A stretch of DNA of 28,068 nucleotides from CALAED01 sp937891035 (GCA_035642125.1 DASQSZ010000294.1:1-28068), one strand, 5' to 3'. Positions 7,766 through 15,744 are shown, numbered from the stretch's first letter. The notes: generated by a model from the sequence alone, not told the origin. A program made the numbers and translations.

Positions 7766-8623
7766 ATGGATCTCGGTCGCGTGGGCATCTGGGACATCGG
7801 GCTGCGCATGGAGGACAACGTCGCCGGGGGCGCGGCCGCCGAAGCCGCGGCCGAGCTGGAGGAGCTCGGATACGGAGCCATCTGGCTGGGTTCCAGCCCC
7901 GGCGTGGAGCACGCCGTGCCGTTGCTGAAGGCCACCTCGCGGATCGTGGTCGCGACCGGCATCCTCAGCATCTGGGACTACGAGCCGGCCGACGTCGCCG
8001 CGCGGCACGCCGCCGTTACGGCCGAGCATCCGGAGCGGTTCTTGCTCGGGCTCGGCGTCAGCCACGAGGTGCTCGTCAAGGAGCGCTACCAGCACCCGAT
8101 GGCGGCCATGCACGCCTTCCTCGACGGGCTTGACGACGCGGCGACGCCCGTACCCGCGACGCAGCGGGTGCTCGCCGCGCTCGGTCCGCGCATGCTGGAG
8201 ACGGCGCGGGACCGGGCCGCCGGCGCGCACCCGTACCTGGTGACGCCCGAGCACACCCGGCGCGCGCGGCGGCTGCTCGGCCCCGACCGGCTGCTTGCCC
8301 CCGAGGTCAAGGTCGTCATGGAGGCCGACACCGACCGCGCCCGCGCCGTCGCCCGCGGCCATGTCTCCGGGTACCTCGGGCTGCCCAACTACGCGAACAA
8401 CATGCGGCGGCTCGGCTACACCGACGCCGATCTGGCCGAGGGTGGCAGCGACGAACTCGTCGCGTCGGTCGTCGCCTGGGGCGCGGATTCGATCAGCGAG
8501 CGCGTCGCCGCCCACGAGGAGGCCGGCGCCGACCACGTCTGCGTGCAGGTCATCACCGACGACCGCACGAAGCTGCCCCGGCGGGAGTGGCGCGAGCTCG
8601 CCGCGATCCTCCGGCCGGCATGA
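7766..8623 (+). CDS. LLM-class F420-dependent oxidoreductase (MSMEG_4141-like)
   Basis: A 285-residue luciferase-like monooxygenase-fold protein. It starts VGIWDIGL and contains LEELGYGAIWLG, VVATGILSIW and FLLGLGVSHEVLV, typical of the short F420-linked LLM family (MSMEG_4141-like). These cytoplasmic TIM-barrel enzymes reduce or oxidise substrates using coenzyme F420, which fits an actinomycete host. The ATG at 7766 is chosen because GGAGG ends five bases upstream; the GTG at 7754 overlaps that ribosome site. It lies 37 bases after the acyl-CoA dehydrogenase on the same strand and is probably cotranscribed. The substrate cannot be predicted. Confidence 0.85.
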   Translation: MDLGRVGIWDIGLRMEDNVAGGAAAEAAAELEELGYGAIWLGSSPGVEHAVPLLKATSRIVVATGILSIWDYEPADVAARHAAVTAEHPERFLLGLGVSHEVLVKERYQHPMAAMHAFLDGLDDAATPVPATQRVLAALGPRMLETARDRAAGAHPYLVTPEHTRRARRLLGPDRLLAPEVKVVMEADTDRARAVARGHVSGYLGLPNYANNMRRLGYTDADLAEGGSDELVASVVAWGADSISERVAAHEEAGADHVCVQVITDDRTKLPRREWRELAAILRPA

Positions 8624-8770
8624 TCGTCGGGGCGGATGGGCTTCTGTCTGGCGGGAGTCGATGGCTGCGGGCCGGGCGTGGGAAATATCGTCGGGAACGC
8701 GCCGCGGCGACGGGGAGGAGGTCTCGCCTCTCTTGGTGTCCGGGCGCGGGTGCGCAGCCGCGGAGGACGC

Positions 8771-10036
8771 ATGGCAGAAAGCACGCAAGTCCACGCGCCG
8801 AAAGACCCCGTCGCCCCCGAGGTCGCACCGCCCGAACCCGGCCTGACCCCGAGTGAGATCGTCGACCGCGCGCACGCCCTGATCCCGATGGTGCGGGCGC
8901 AGCAGGACGAGGCCGAGCGGCTCGGCCGCCACACCGAGGCGGTGGAGCGCGAGTTCGTCGCCGCCGGGTTCTACCGGATGCTCCAGCCTCGCAGGTTCGG
9001 CGGCTATGAGTTCGACGTGCCGACCTTCTGGCAGGCGATGCTGGCGATCTCCTCGGGAGACCCCGGCACCGGCTGGGGGCTGACGCTCGGGTCGCACCAC
9101 GCGCTCGTGATCGGCGCGCATTTTCCGGCGGCGGGCCAGCGGGAGATCTTCGGGCCGACCGGCGACTTTCGCGGCCCGCACCGCCCGGTCCCGGCTGGGA
9201 AGGCACGCCCCGTGGACGGCGGATACATGGTCGGCGGGACCTGGGACTACTGCTCGGGCGCCCCGTACGCCACGCACTTCATGGGCAACGCCATGGTGGC
9301 CGGCCGCGACCCGCGGGAGGCGGGCGCCAACATCGCGGTCGTGATCCCCGCGGGGGAGTTCACCGTCATCGACGACTGGGGCGACGGGCGCGTCCTCGGC
9401 ATGAACGCGAGCGGATCCAACAGCGTACGGGTGGATGAGGTGTTCGTGCCCGAGCAGCGCACCTCGGTGGGCAACTGGACCAGGAAGGAGTTCCCGGCCG
9501 AGGGCGCCGAGCTGCACGGCAACCCCATGTACGGGGGCCGGATCTACGCCGTCTACCACGCCGGTCTGGTGATCCCGGTGATCGGCGCGGCCCGGGCGGC
9601 GCTCGCGGAGCTCGCGGACATCATCACCACCAAGGACACCTTGATCCCGCCGCGGGTGCCCCGATACACCCACCAGGACTTCCAGCAGCCCTACGGCTAT
9701 GCGCTGGCCCTCACGGACTCGGCCGAGGCGCTTGTGCTGCGGGCCGGCGAGCGGTACATGGAGCTCGGCCGGCGCTGGGCGGCCACGGGCGAGCCCTTCA
9801 CCAGGGAAGAGGACGCGCGCCTTTACCTGACCATCCAGCAGGCCGGGCAGCTTGCGGTGCGGGCCGTACAGGTCATCTTCAGCGCGGCCGGATCGTCTTC
9901 CGCCAAGCGCGGCCGGCGGCTGCAGCGCTACTACCGCGACATGTCGATGTATCAAGGGCACATCGCCGCCCAGTACATGAACACGGCGCGCGAGGTGGCC
10001 AAGCTGCACTTCGGCCTGCCCGACGGCTTGTTCTAG
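8771..10036 (+). CDS. Flavin-dependent monooxygenase of acyl-CoA-dehydrogenase fold (HsaA-like)
   Basis: A 421-residue group D flavin monooxygenase or acyl-CoA dehydrogenase homologue. After a proline-rich leader, the body has RAHALIPMVRAQQDEAERLG, GFYRMLQPRRFGGYE and SSGDPGTGWGLTLGSHH. A central beta domain follows (VGGTWDYCSGAPYATHFMGNA), then a C-terminal helical bundle with SAAGSSSAKRGRRLQRYYRDM. This is the pattern of HsaA and p-hydroxyphenylacetate hydroxylase C2, which use free reduced FMN or FAD to hydroxylate phenols or other rings. Such enzymes need a separate flavin reductase, which is not in the window. It lacks the Y-E-G-T catalytic glutamate context of true acyl-CoA dehydrogenases. 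The start ATG at 8771 has GGAGGA at the right distance. The 147 bases before it hold no gene I can support. Confidence 0.82.
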   Translation: MAESTQVHAPKDPVAPEVAPPEPGLTPSEIVDRAHALIPMVRAQQDEAERLGRHTEAVEREFVAAGFYRMLQPRRFGGYEFDVPTFWQAMLAISSGDPGTGWGLTLGSHHALVIGAHFPAAGQREIFGPTGDFRGPHRPVPAGKARPVDGGYMVGGTWDYCSGAPYATHFMGNAMVAGRDPREAGANIAVVIPAGEFTVIDDWGDGRVLGMNASGSNSVRVDEVFVPEQRTSVGNWTRKEFPAEGAELHGNPMYGGRIYAVYHAGLVIPVIGAARAALAELADIITTKDTLIPPRVPRYTHQDFQQPYGYALALTDSAEALVLRAGERYMELGRRWAATGEPFTREEDARLYLTIQQAGQLAVRAVQVIFSAAGSSSAKRGRRLQRYYRDMSMYQGHIAAQYMNTAREVAKLHFGLPDGLF

Positions 10037-10098
10037 GCGTACTCGTTGTCAGCAGGTCGTTGACACGCCGGGTCGGGCGAGATCCAAAAGGTGGTGAC

Positions 10099-10920
10099 AT
10101 GTCGCGAATCTTGGTGGCCGGCGGGACGGGAGTGCTCGGCCGGGCGATCGTTCAGCGGCTGACCGGCGCGGCCGACGTCCGGGTGCTGAGCCGCCGCGAC
10201 GTCACGCTCGCCGCCGCCGAGGTCGTTCGCGCCGACCTGGACACCGGGGACGGGCTTGAGCCGGCCCTGCGCGGCATCGACGTGGTGGTGCACTGCGCCG
10301 GTTACAACCGCGACCTGCGGCATCCCGAGCGCGACACCGATCAGACCCGGCGGCTGATCGAGGCCGCGCGCGCCGCCGGCGCCGCGCCGCACCTGGTCTA
10401 TATCTCGATCGTCGGCACGGATCGCATCCCGCTCGGCTACTACCGGGCCAAGCACGCGGGCGAGCGGCTCATCGCGGCGTCCGGGCTGCCGTGGACTGTT
10501 TTGCGCGCCACGCAGTTCCACGAGCTCGTGCTGATGCTTCTCATGCTCGCGGCCAGGGGCCCGATCGCGCTCGTGCCGCGCGGTGTTCGCGTCCAGCCCG
10601 TCGAAACGCGGGAGGTCGCGAGCCGGATGGCAGAGCTCGCACTCGCCGCCCCCGCCGGCCGCGTTCCCGACATGGCCGGTCCCCGGGTGGAGCGGGCCGA
10701 GGATCTGATGCGGCTCTACCTCACCGCTCGACATCGCCGCGTCCCGATCCTGCCGCTGCCGCTGCCGGGCAAGGTGGCCCGCGGTTACCTGTCCGGAGCC
10801 CACCTGGCGGCCGACGGCGTCAGGGGGTCGCGCACGTTCGCGGAGTTCCTGCGCGCCTCCATCCGCCCGGACGGCACCATCGCTCCGCCGTACGACCTCG
10901 CGGCCCGGTCCGGCCGCTGA
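10099..10920 (+). CDS. NmrA-like atypical SDR, NAD(P)-binding protein
   Basis: A 273-residue Rossmann protein. The N-terminal nucleotide loop is VAGGTGVLGRAIV with GGTGVLG at 8-14, followed by RVLSRRD, VVHCAGYN, LVYISIVGTD and GYYRAKHAGERLIAASGLPWTVLRATQFHE. This pattern belongs to atypical SDRs of the NmrA/NAD(P)H-binding type, which act as reductases, quinone reductases or redox sensors. ATG 10099 is preceded by AAAGGTGG. It lies 62 bases after the monooxygenase on the same strand, so it is the last gene of the run. It could supply reducing power or reduce a pathway intermediate; that role is inferred from position only. It converges on the TenA-like gene with 26 bases between. Confidence 0.82.
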   Translation: MSRILVAGGTGVLGRAIVQRLTGAADVRVLSRRDVTLAAAEVVRADLDTGDGLEPALRGIDVVVHCAGYNRDLRHPERDTDQTRRLIEAARAAGAAPHLVYISIVGTDRIPLGYYRAKHAGERLIAASGLPWTVLRATQFHELVLMLLMLAARGPIALVPRGVRVQPVETREVASRMAELALAAPAGRVPDMAGPRVERAEDLMRLYLTARHRRVPILPLPLPGKVARGYLSGAHLAADGVRGSRTFAEFLRASIRPDGTIAPPYDLAARSGR

Positions 10921-10946
10921 TCAGCCGCCGGCCGGGGCACCGCGCG

Positions 10947-11609
10947 TCAGTCCAGGCCCTCGGCGAGCGCGGCCCAAAAGGCCAACTCGTAGGCGTGCAT
11001 CATCCGGGCGGCGTGCAGCGACTCCTCCGGATCGTCGCCGGCCGCCAGCCCCGCCGCGATCATCTCGGTGGCCTGCTCGGCGAACCCCGGCGGCAGCTCG
11101 GCGAAGTAGCGGAAGAAGGCGACCGCCTCCTCGGTCAGCTCATAGCGGGCGCGCAGCGCCTCCGCCGCGCGGGCGCAGTAGCCGCCCCACTCGCCGAAGT
11201 TGACCAGCATCGCCAGGCCTACGCCGCTGCGGGTGCCGTTCAGCGCGCTCCAGGCGAGGTAGGCGGGGTAGGTCTGCGCGAGCGGGTGCGGCCGATGGCC
11301 GCGCAGCTCCTTGTCGCCCCAGCCGAGCGCGTCGGCGAAGTCGGCCAGCAGCCGCAGCGCCTCGCTCTCGCCGCCGGCCAGCATCAAGAACACCGGCCCT
11401 GCGGGCGGTTCGGGGAATCGGGAGGCCAGCATGGCGAAGCTGCGACGGTCGCTGGCGACGATTCGGTACTGCTCGCCCGCGAGCGCGGTCAGCCGCTCGC
11501 GCGGCACCCGGCCGGCCTCGAGGAGGTCGAGGAAGCGGTTGGGCGGCGGTGCCGGGGAGATCTCCTGTCGGGCCGCCCGCACCAGATCCGCCGCAGTGAC
11601 GTCGCTCAT
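10947..11609 (-). CDS. TenA/PqqC-superfamily (haem-oxygenase-like fold) protein
   Basis: A 220-residue all-helical protein. LAGEQYRIVASDRRSFAM (from residue 43) matches the TenA helix that carries the active-site acid and tyrosine (E46, Y48 here). The C-terminal MMHAYELAFWAAL (E208) matches the TenA Y-E-x-x-F-W element. TenA proteins hydrolyse aminopyrimidines in thiamine salvage, and relatives include PqqC and diiron oxidases. The nominal position of the catalytic cysteine of TenA is not a cysteine here (NFGEWGGYC), and no thiamine genes are nearby, so the substrate is open. The start ATG at 11609 follows GGTGGTGAC, a weak site. It is codirectional with the upstream ATP-grasp gene but separated by 104 bases and a hairpin. 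Confidence 0.68.
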   Translation of the reverse strand: MSDVTAADLVRAARQEISPAPPPNRFLDLLEAGRVPRERLTALAGEQYRIVASDRRSFAMLASRFPEPPAGPVFLMLAGGESEALRLLADFADALGWGDKELRGHRPHPLAQTYPAYLAWSALNGTRSGVGLAMLVNFGEWGGYCARAAEALRARYELTEEAVAFFRYFAELPPGFAEQATEMIAAGLAAGDDPEESLHAARMMHAYELAFWAALAEGLD

Positions 11610-11680
11610 GGTCACCACGGCAGCATCCCGCTCCCGCTGAGTCAACCACCACGGCTCACGTCGTGTCGGTGACCCGCGGC

Positions 11681-11701
11681 CGCCGGGGAAGAAACCCGGC
11701 G
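11681..11701 (-). terminator. Strong hairpin after the ATP-grasp gene
   Basis: CGCCGGG and CCCGGCG form perfect seven-base arms around a seven-base purine-rich loop. The hairpin begins 12 bases past the ATP-grasp stop on the minus strand. There is no U-run, as is common for actinobacterial terminators, so it may terminate or only attenuate transcription before the TenA-like gene. Confidence 0.5.
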
Positions 11702-11713
11702 CCAGCACAGTGG

Positions 11714-12994
11714 TCACTGGGGCAGCGGATCCTCTATACCGGTGGCGATAAGGCCGGACTCGATGCGGCGGACCGCACGGTAATCGGCCCAGAGTCGGTC
11801 GCGATCCGGATGGGTGAATACCGCGAACCCCAGGTCGAAGCTGTTGAATAGGTCTTTCGTCATTCCCACCCATTGGCCGTCGGCTATGTGCCGGACGGAG
11901 AAGTGGTGGGTCGGCAGGGAGTCGATGGCCTTCAAGGAGTCGGCGTTGCGCACGGTGCCCGCCTGCCGGGCGATGTGGAATACCACCAGCATGTGCGACA
12001 GAAGCTGGTAGCCCGGTGGCGGTGGCTCTTCGCCGGTGAAATAGCGAACCGTACGGGCGATCTGGCTGTCGCCGGTGGCCACCTGACAGAACTTGGGATG
12101 GCCGCCGCCATGTGGGCGGGCGCCGATCTCGATGAGGCGTGGCCCGTCGGCCGTCTGCATGATTTCGATGTGCGCCGATCCGTACCGTATGCCGACCGCA
12201 TCTAGTACGGCGATGGCGTACGGGAGGAGGTCATCGAGCACCGGATCGTCGGGGGGCAGCCACTCCATGCAGTCGTAGACGGCCATGTACGGTCCGTTGT
12301 TGATTTTGTGGTAGCGGCAGACGTCGACCACCGTGTGCCTGCCGTCGTGGCTGAAGGTGTCGACCACATATTCGGTGCCCACCATGTATTGCTGCGCGAC
12401 CAGCCGGTCGTTGACGATGCCGAGGCGGTTGGTCTTCCCTGCGAGCTCGTTGAACGCGTCGCGCCAGCCGGCCCCGCCGGGCAGTCGTACGACACCGTCC
12501 GTGCAAACACTCTTTGGCGGCTTGATGACCAAATCCTGACCGGCCAGGCCGTGCCGCTCGATCCAGGTCTGCACCGCCGCCGGCTCCGCGGTACAGATCT
12601 GCGGGGTGATCGGCAGACCGCGCGCGGCGACGGCGGCCGCCATCGCACCCTTGTGGCGACGCGCCGCGGCATGCTCGGGTGTGTTCGAGAACTCGGGTAC
12701 GACCTGGGGCGCGATCATGTCGGCGAGCTCCACTCCGGACTCGCAGCCGGCCACCACACAGCGAGGCCGGATCTCCCGCAACCGGGCCACCACCGGGGCG
12801 GGGTCGCCGTCGAAGACGATGATCTCGGCGAAGTCGGCCGGTTGGTAGGAAGACGCGTATACCTCGGGTGGTTCGGGGCCGGATGTGACCGCGACGACCG
12901 GCACCCCCTCGTCCCGGAACGCGGGGGCGAACAGCGCGCCCGAGGAGTACGGATCGACGATCACCGCCGGGTCGGCCGGGTCACGATGCGACAT
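11714..12994 (-). CDS. ATP-grasp ligase, L-amino-acid-ligase-like
   Basis: A 426-residue ATP-grasp enzyme. The N-terminal domain starts VIVDPYSSGALFAPAFRDEG, usual for the BacD-like carboxylate-amine ligases. Lysines in RRHKGAM (K115) and DLVIKPPKS (K158) suit ATP binding. HIEIMQ (H275, E277) and LIEIGARPHGGG (E289, R293) give the magnesium and phosphate ligands. Such enzymes activate a carboxylate as acyl phosphate and join it to an amine, commonly making dipeptides. The ATG at 12994 overlaps the esterase gene by 14 bases; GGAGG lies about 11 bases upstream. It is the last gene of the minus-strand cassette before the hairpin. With the neighbouring exporter it recalls bacD-bacE of bacilysin. 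The product is unknown. Confidence 0.8.
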   Translation of the reverse strand: MSHRDPADPAVIVDPYSSGALFAPAFRDEGVPVVAVTSGPEPPEVYASSYQPADFAEIIVFDGDPAPVVARLREIRPRCVVAGCESGVELADMIAPQVVPEFSNTPEHAAARRHKGAMAAAVAARGLPITPQICTAEPAAVQTWIERHGLAGQDLVIKPPKSVCTDGVVRLPGGAGWRDAFNELAGKTNRLGIVNDRLVAQQYMVGTEYVVDTFSHDGRHTVVDVCRYHKINNGPYMAVYDCMEWLPPDDPVLDDLLPYAIAVLDAVGIRYGSAHIEIMQTADGPRLIEIGARPHGGGHPKFCQVATGDSQIARTVRYFTGEEPPPPGYQLLSHMLVVFHIARQAGTVRNADSLKAIDSLPTHHFSVRHIADGQWVGMTKDLFNSFDLGFAVFTHPDRDRLWADYRAVRRIESGLIATGIEDPLPQ

Positions 12995-13934
12995 GGGGCT
13001 CGTACCTCCGCTCGGTCAGCCGTGCCGTGGCGGTGCAGAACCGTTCCCACGCATCGGCTACGTTGGGGCTCATACCGCGGGCCCGGAGGGCGGCGTGCAC
13101 CACACCTGGTTCGCTGACCTGCTCGACCGGGATGCCCTGAGCCCGCAGCAGATCCGCGTACCGCTCGCCGTCGACCCGGAGTGAATCAAGCTCGGCGCCC
13201 ATGATGTAGGCGGGTGGCAGTCCGTGGAACTCGCCGCTGTGCAGGGGGGAGACGTAAGGGTGCGCCTCCTCGCCCGGCACAGGGCAGTAGCACTGGACGA
13301 AGAACTCCATCTCTCCGCCACTGAGCAGCGGAGCGTCCTCCCCGCCGCGCCGCCAGCGGGTGAGATCCAGTACGGGGTTGATCAGCGCCTGCCCGGCCAG
13401 GTCGGGACCACCGCGGTCGCGGCACATCATCGAGATGACCACGGCCATGTTGGCTCCGGAGCTGTCCCCGGCGACGACGATGCGCCGGGGATCGAGCCCG
13501 CGGTCGGCGGCCGACGCGGCCACCGCAGATACGCTTGCGTAGCAGTCCTCGAGCCCGGCAGGGAACGGATGCTCCGGCGCCAGCCGGTAGTCCAACGCGA
13601 ACGCGGTCAGGCCGGTCTTGGCGGCGAGTTCGGCGACCACCACGTGATGAGTGTCCAGCGAGCCGAGCGCGAAGCCGCCGCCCCGCATGAAGCAAACCGC
13701 GCCCTGACCGGACAGGGCGTCGGGACGGTAGACCCGGATCCGCAGCGGCCGGTCGTCCTCAGCGTTGAGGATCTCATCAGAGATGGTGACTCCGGCGGGC
13801 AGGTCGTAGGGAAACTCGGCGGTAAGGTCCTCATAGAGCCGGCGCTGTTCCCCGATCGGCCGCAGGTAGAAGTCCGGCGGCAGGACCCTGTTGAACCGGT
13901 CGATGTATTCGGCGAGGCCGGGCGCGTATTCCAT
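12981..13934 (-). CDS. HSL-family alpha/beta hydrolase (esterase-like)
   Basis: A 317-residue hormone-sensitive-lipase-group hydrolase. The nucleophile elbow is AGDSSGAN (S158), the acid is in GAELDSLRVDGERYA (D250) and the histidine is in GVVHAAL (H280), giving a complete triad. The family oxyanion motif HGGG reads RGGGF here (R84-G-G-G87), an uncommon change of the first residue. DYRLAPEHPFPAG is typical of the group. There is no signal peptide. The start ATG at 13934 has AGAGGA five bases upstream. It is 15 bases after the MFS gene and overlaps the ATP-grasp gene, so it is part of one transcript. It might trim a protecting ester or act as an acyltransferase or thioesterase; this is inference. 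Confidence 0.85.
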   Translation of the reverse strand: MEYAPGLAEYIDRFNRVLPPDFYLRPIGEQRRLYEDLTAEFPYDLPAGVTISDEILNAEDDRPLRIRVYRPDALSGQGAVCFMRGGGFALGSLDTHHVVVAELAAKTGLTAFALDYRLAPEHPFPAGLEDCYASVSAVAASAADRGLDPRRIVVAGDSSGANMAVVISMMCRDRGGPDLAGQALINPVLDLTRWRRGGEDAPLLSGGEMEFFVQCYCPVPGEEAHPYVSPLHSGEFHGLPPAYIMGAELDSLRVDGERYADLLRAQGIPVEQVSEPGVVHAALRARGMSPNVADAWERFCTATARLTERRYEPHVAS

Positions 13935-13949
13935 GGCGATCCTCTGGGT

Positions 13950-15284
13950 TTAGGGGCGGTCGGTCGGGACGATGGGATACTCGGGGTCGCGCAGGGCCTG
14001 CCGGATACCGCGGCGCAGCAGGGGGATCAGGCAGAGCAGGGTCCCGAGGCCGCCCACCCACATCGCCGCGGACAGCCCGGCGAGAGCGATGATCGCCGCG
14101 CCGATCAGGCTCCCGAGCGGCAGCGCACCCCAGATGACGAAGCGCTGGACCGCGTTGACCCGGCCCAATAGACCATCCGGCGTTACGGTCTGCCGCAGGG
14201 TGAGCGCCGTGGGGTTGAACAGGCCCTCGCCTAGGCCGTGCACGATGCCGCCCGCGACCAGGCCGGCGGCCGAGCCGAGGCTGCCCATCACGGGCATCAG
14301 AGCCAGCCCCGACGCGGCCACCGACGCGCCGAGCACCAGCGTCCTGGGCATGGAGATCCGGACGGACACCCGGCTTGAGGCCAGATTGCCGAGCGGCAGG
14401 CCCAGTGCCGCCGAGCCCACGACCAGCCCGATCTCGGCCGGGCCGAGATGAAGAACGTTGCGGCAGTAGAGGATGAGAACGGTCTGGACCATGCTCAGGA
14501 AAAGCACGTATACCGACCCGCACATGAACACGGGCTCCAGCAGCGGGTGCCCGACGACGAACCGCAGGCCTTGCCGCATGTCCCGGCGAAGCCAGCCGCG
14601 TTCGCGTGGGTCCGCCGGAACGGGTCGCTCGCGGTGTTTGATACCGAGCAGGGTCAGTACGGAAAGCAGGAACGTCACCGCGTTGACGACAACCGCGGCG
14701 ACGGCGCCGAGCAGGCTGATGAGCGGCCCGGCGGCCATCGGCCCCGCGGTCTTGGCCAGCGACTCGGAGAGAAACAGCCGGGCATTGCCACGCGCCAGAT
14801 CGGCGCGGTGAGCGACCAAACGCGGGAGGTAGGACGTATAGGCGATCTGGAAGAACACAACGGACGAGCCGCTGAGGAAGATCAACCCAGCCAGCACAGG
14901 GAACGTCAGCACACCCAGCCAGAGCATTACGGCGATCGCGGTGTAGATCACTATCTGCACGCTGTCGCAAACGATCGTGGTGGTCCGGCGCGGTAGCCGG
15001 TCGACCACGGCCCCGGCCGGCAGGGCGAGCAACAGCCAAGGTGCATGGTGTGCGAACGGGAGCAGCGCCGCCATGGCCGGACTCGCGTCCAGGGTGGTGA
15101 CCGCGAGCAACGGCAGTGCCACGAGCATGATCTGGTCGCCGGCCATGCTTAGCGACTGTCCTGCCCACAGCAACGTGAAGTCGTGCCGCACGCGCTGCCC
15201 GGAGCCGGGGGAAGCTTGCGTTGGGCCGGCGCCGATGGGTTGATCGGTGTCTGTCAACGTCGGCGCTTTGCTGAGCTTGGGCAT
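13950..15284 (-). CDS. MFS efflux transporter (EntS/MFS_3-like)
   Basis: A 444-residue membrane protein with about twelve hydrophobic segments. It starts the core at FTLLWAGQSLSMAGDQIMLVALPLL, and the cytoplasmic loop GAVVDRLPRR matches the MFS G-x-x-x-D-R-x-x-R-R motif. LGRVNAVQRFVIWGALPLGSLIGA is typical of EntS/MFS_3-type exporters of siderophores and small natural products. The ATG at 15284 lies inside the end of the upstream small gene (31-base overlap), implying translational coupling; the ribosome site is weak (GAGACGG). An upstream in-frame TTG or GTG could add about 29 residues that look unlike transporter sequence. As the only transporter in the cassette, it probably exports the product of the ATP-grasp pathway. 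Confidence 0.85.
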   Translation of the reverse strand: MPKLSKAPTLTDTDQPIGAGPTQASPGSGQRVRHDFTLLWAGQSLSMAGDQIMLVALPLLAVTTLDASPAMAALLPFAHHAPWLLLALPAGAVVDRLPRRTTTIVCDSVQIVIYTAIAVMLWLGVLTFPVLAGLIFLSGSSVVFFQIAYTSYLPRLVAHRADLARGNARLFLSESLAKTAGPMAAGPLISLLGAVAAVVVNAVTFLLSVLTLLGIKHRERPVPADPRERGWLRRDMRQGLRFVVGHPLLEPVFMCGSVYVLFLSMVQTVLILYCRNVLHLGPAEIGLVVGSAALGLPLGNLASSRVSVRISMPRTLVLGASVAASGLALMPVMGSLGSAAGLVAGGIVHGLGEGLFNPTALTLRQTVTPDGLLGRVNAVQRFVIWGALPLGSLIGAAIIALAGLSAAMWVGGLGTLLCLIPLLRRGIRQALRDPEYPIVPTDRP

Positions 15285-15577
15285 GCATCGCCGTCTCGGG
15301 AGACGCCGCGCGGATCGCTGGACAGCGGCCGGTATTCCAGGGTGCAGGGGGTATCGCCGTGCCACGGACAAAGGAGCCGTTTGCCATTCGGTGAGATCCG
15401 CGCCAGGTGCAGCGGACCGCCATGGGCGAAATGCCGGCGGGGAAAATTCACCAGGTGTCCAGTGGTGCTTTGCGCCGAGGCTATCAGGAACTGTGTATCC
15501 GAAGGCGATGGCCGATCGTCGTTCAGGTCGGATGGGTCGCAGTCCTCGACAGAAATATTCGCCAAGACGAACACCAC
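15254..15577 (-). CDS. Small Rieske-like protein, incomplete cluster motif
   Basis: A 107-residue open frame heading the cassette. Residues 41-73 read like a Rieske [2Fe-2S] domain: a strand ending HLVNFPRRH, then F50-A-H52, GGPLHL, a turn ISPNGK and C70-P-W-H73-G. Real Rieske proteins have C-x-H, 15-17 residues, then C-x-x-H. Here the spacing is 17 but the first cysteine is phenylalanine, so a normal cluster could not form. The start is GTG 15577 (or GTG 15574) with TGAGG directly against it; no ATG lies upstream before a stop at 15700. The end overlaps the MFS start by 31 bases, which supports real translation. It may be a degenerate ferredoxin, a structural protein or a spurious frame. Confidence 0.5.
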   Translation of the reverse strand: MVFVLANISVEDCDPSDLNDDRPSPSDTQFLIASAQSTTGHLVNFPRRHFAHGGPLHLARISPNGKRLLCPWHGDTPCTLEYRPLSSDPRGVSRDGDACPSSAKRRR

Positions 15578-15725
15578 CCTCAGCGAGATTTGCCCACCCG
15601 GCGGGTGAGTTCGGAATTTCGATTGCGCTTCCCGTTGACGGCCATGATCACATTTAGTGCTAGTTTGTCCTGGCCGTGCCTCAATACTGCATTCGTGTTA
15701 GTGGGCTAGTCAATAGAGGGTTCCA

Positions 15726-15741
15726 GTGTTCGCTCGAACAC
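15726..15741. promoter_or_regulatory. Perfect palindrome GTGTTCG-CT-CGAACAC (candidate operator)
   Basis: Seven-base perfect arms with a two-base centre. It lies just downstream of the candidate -10 of the minus-strand promoter, about where transcription would start, an ideal position for a repressor. It is not an SOS box: LexA sites read CGAAC-N4-GTTCG, the opposite arrangement. No obvious cognate regulator is encoded in the cassette. Confidence 0.5.
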
Positions 15742-15744
15742 ATA

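Noticed and set aside
7649..10009. 786-residue minus-strand open frame
   Set aside because: Antisense to three well-supported genes; no family motif and low-complexity composition.
15726..15741. Possible LexA SOS box
   Set aside because: The half sites are in the order GTTCG then CGAAC with a two-base gap; the SOS box is CGAAC-N4-GTTCG.
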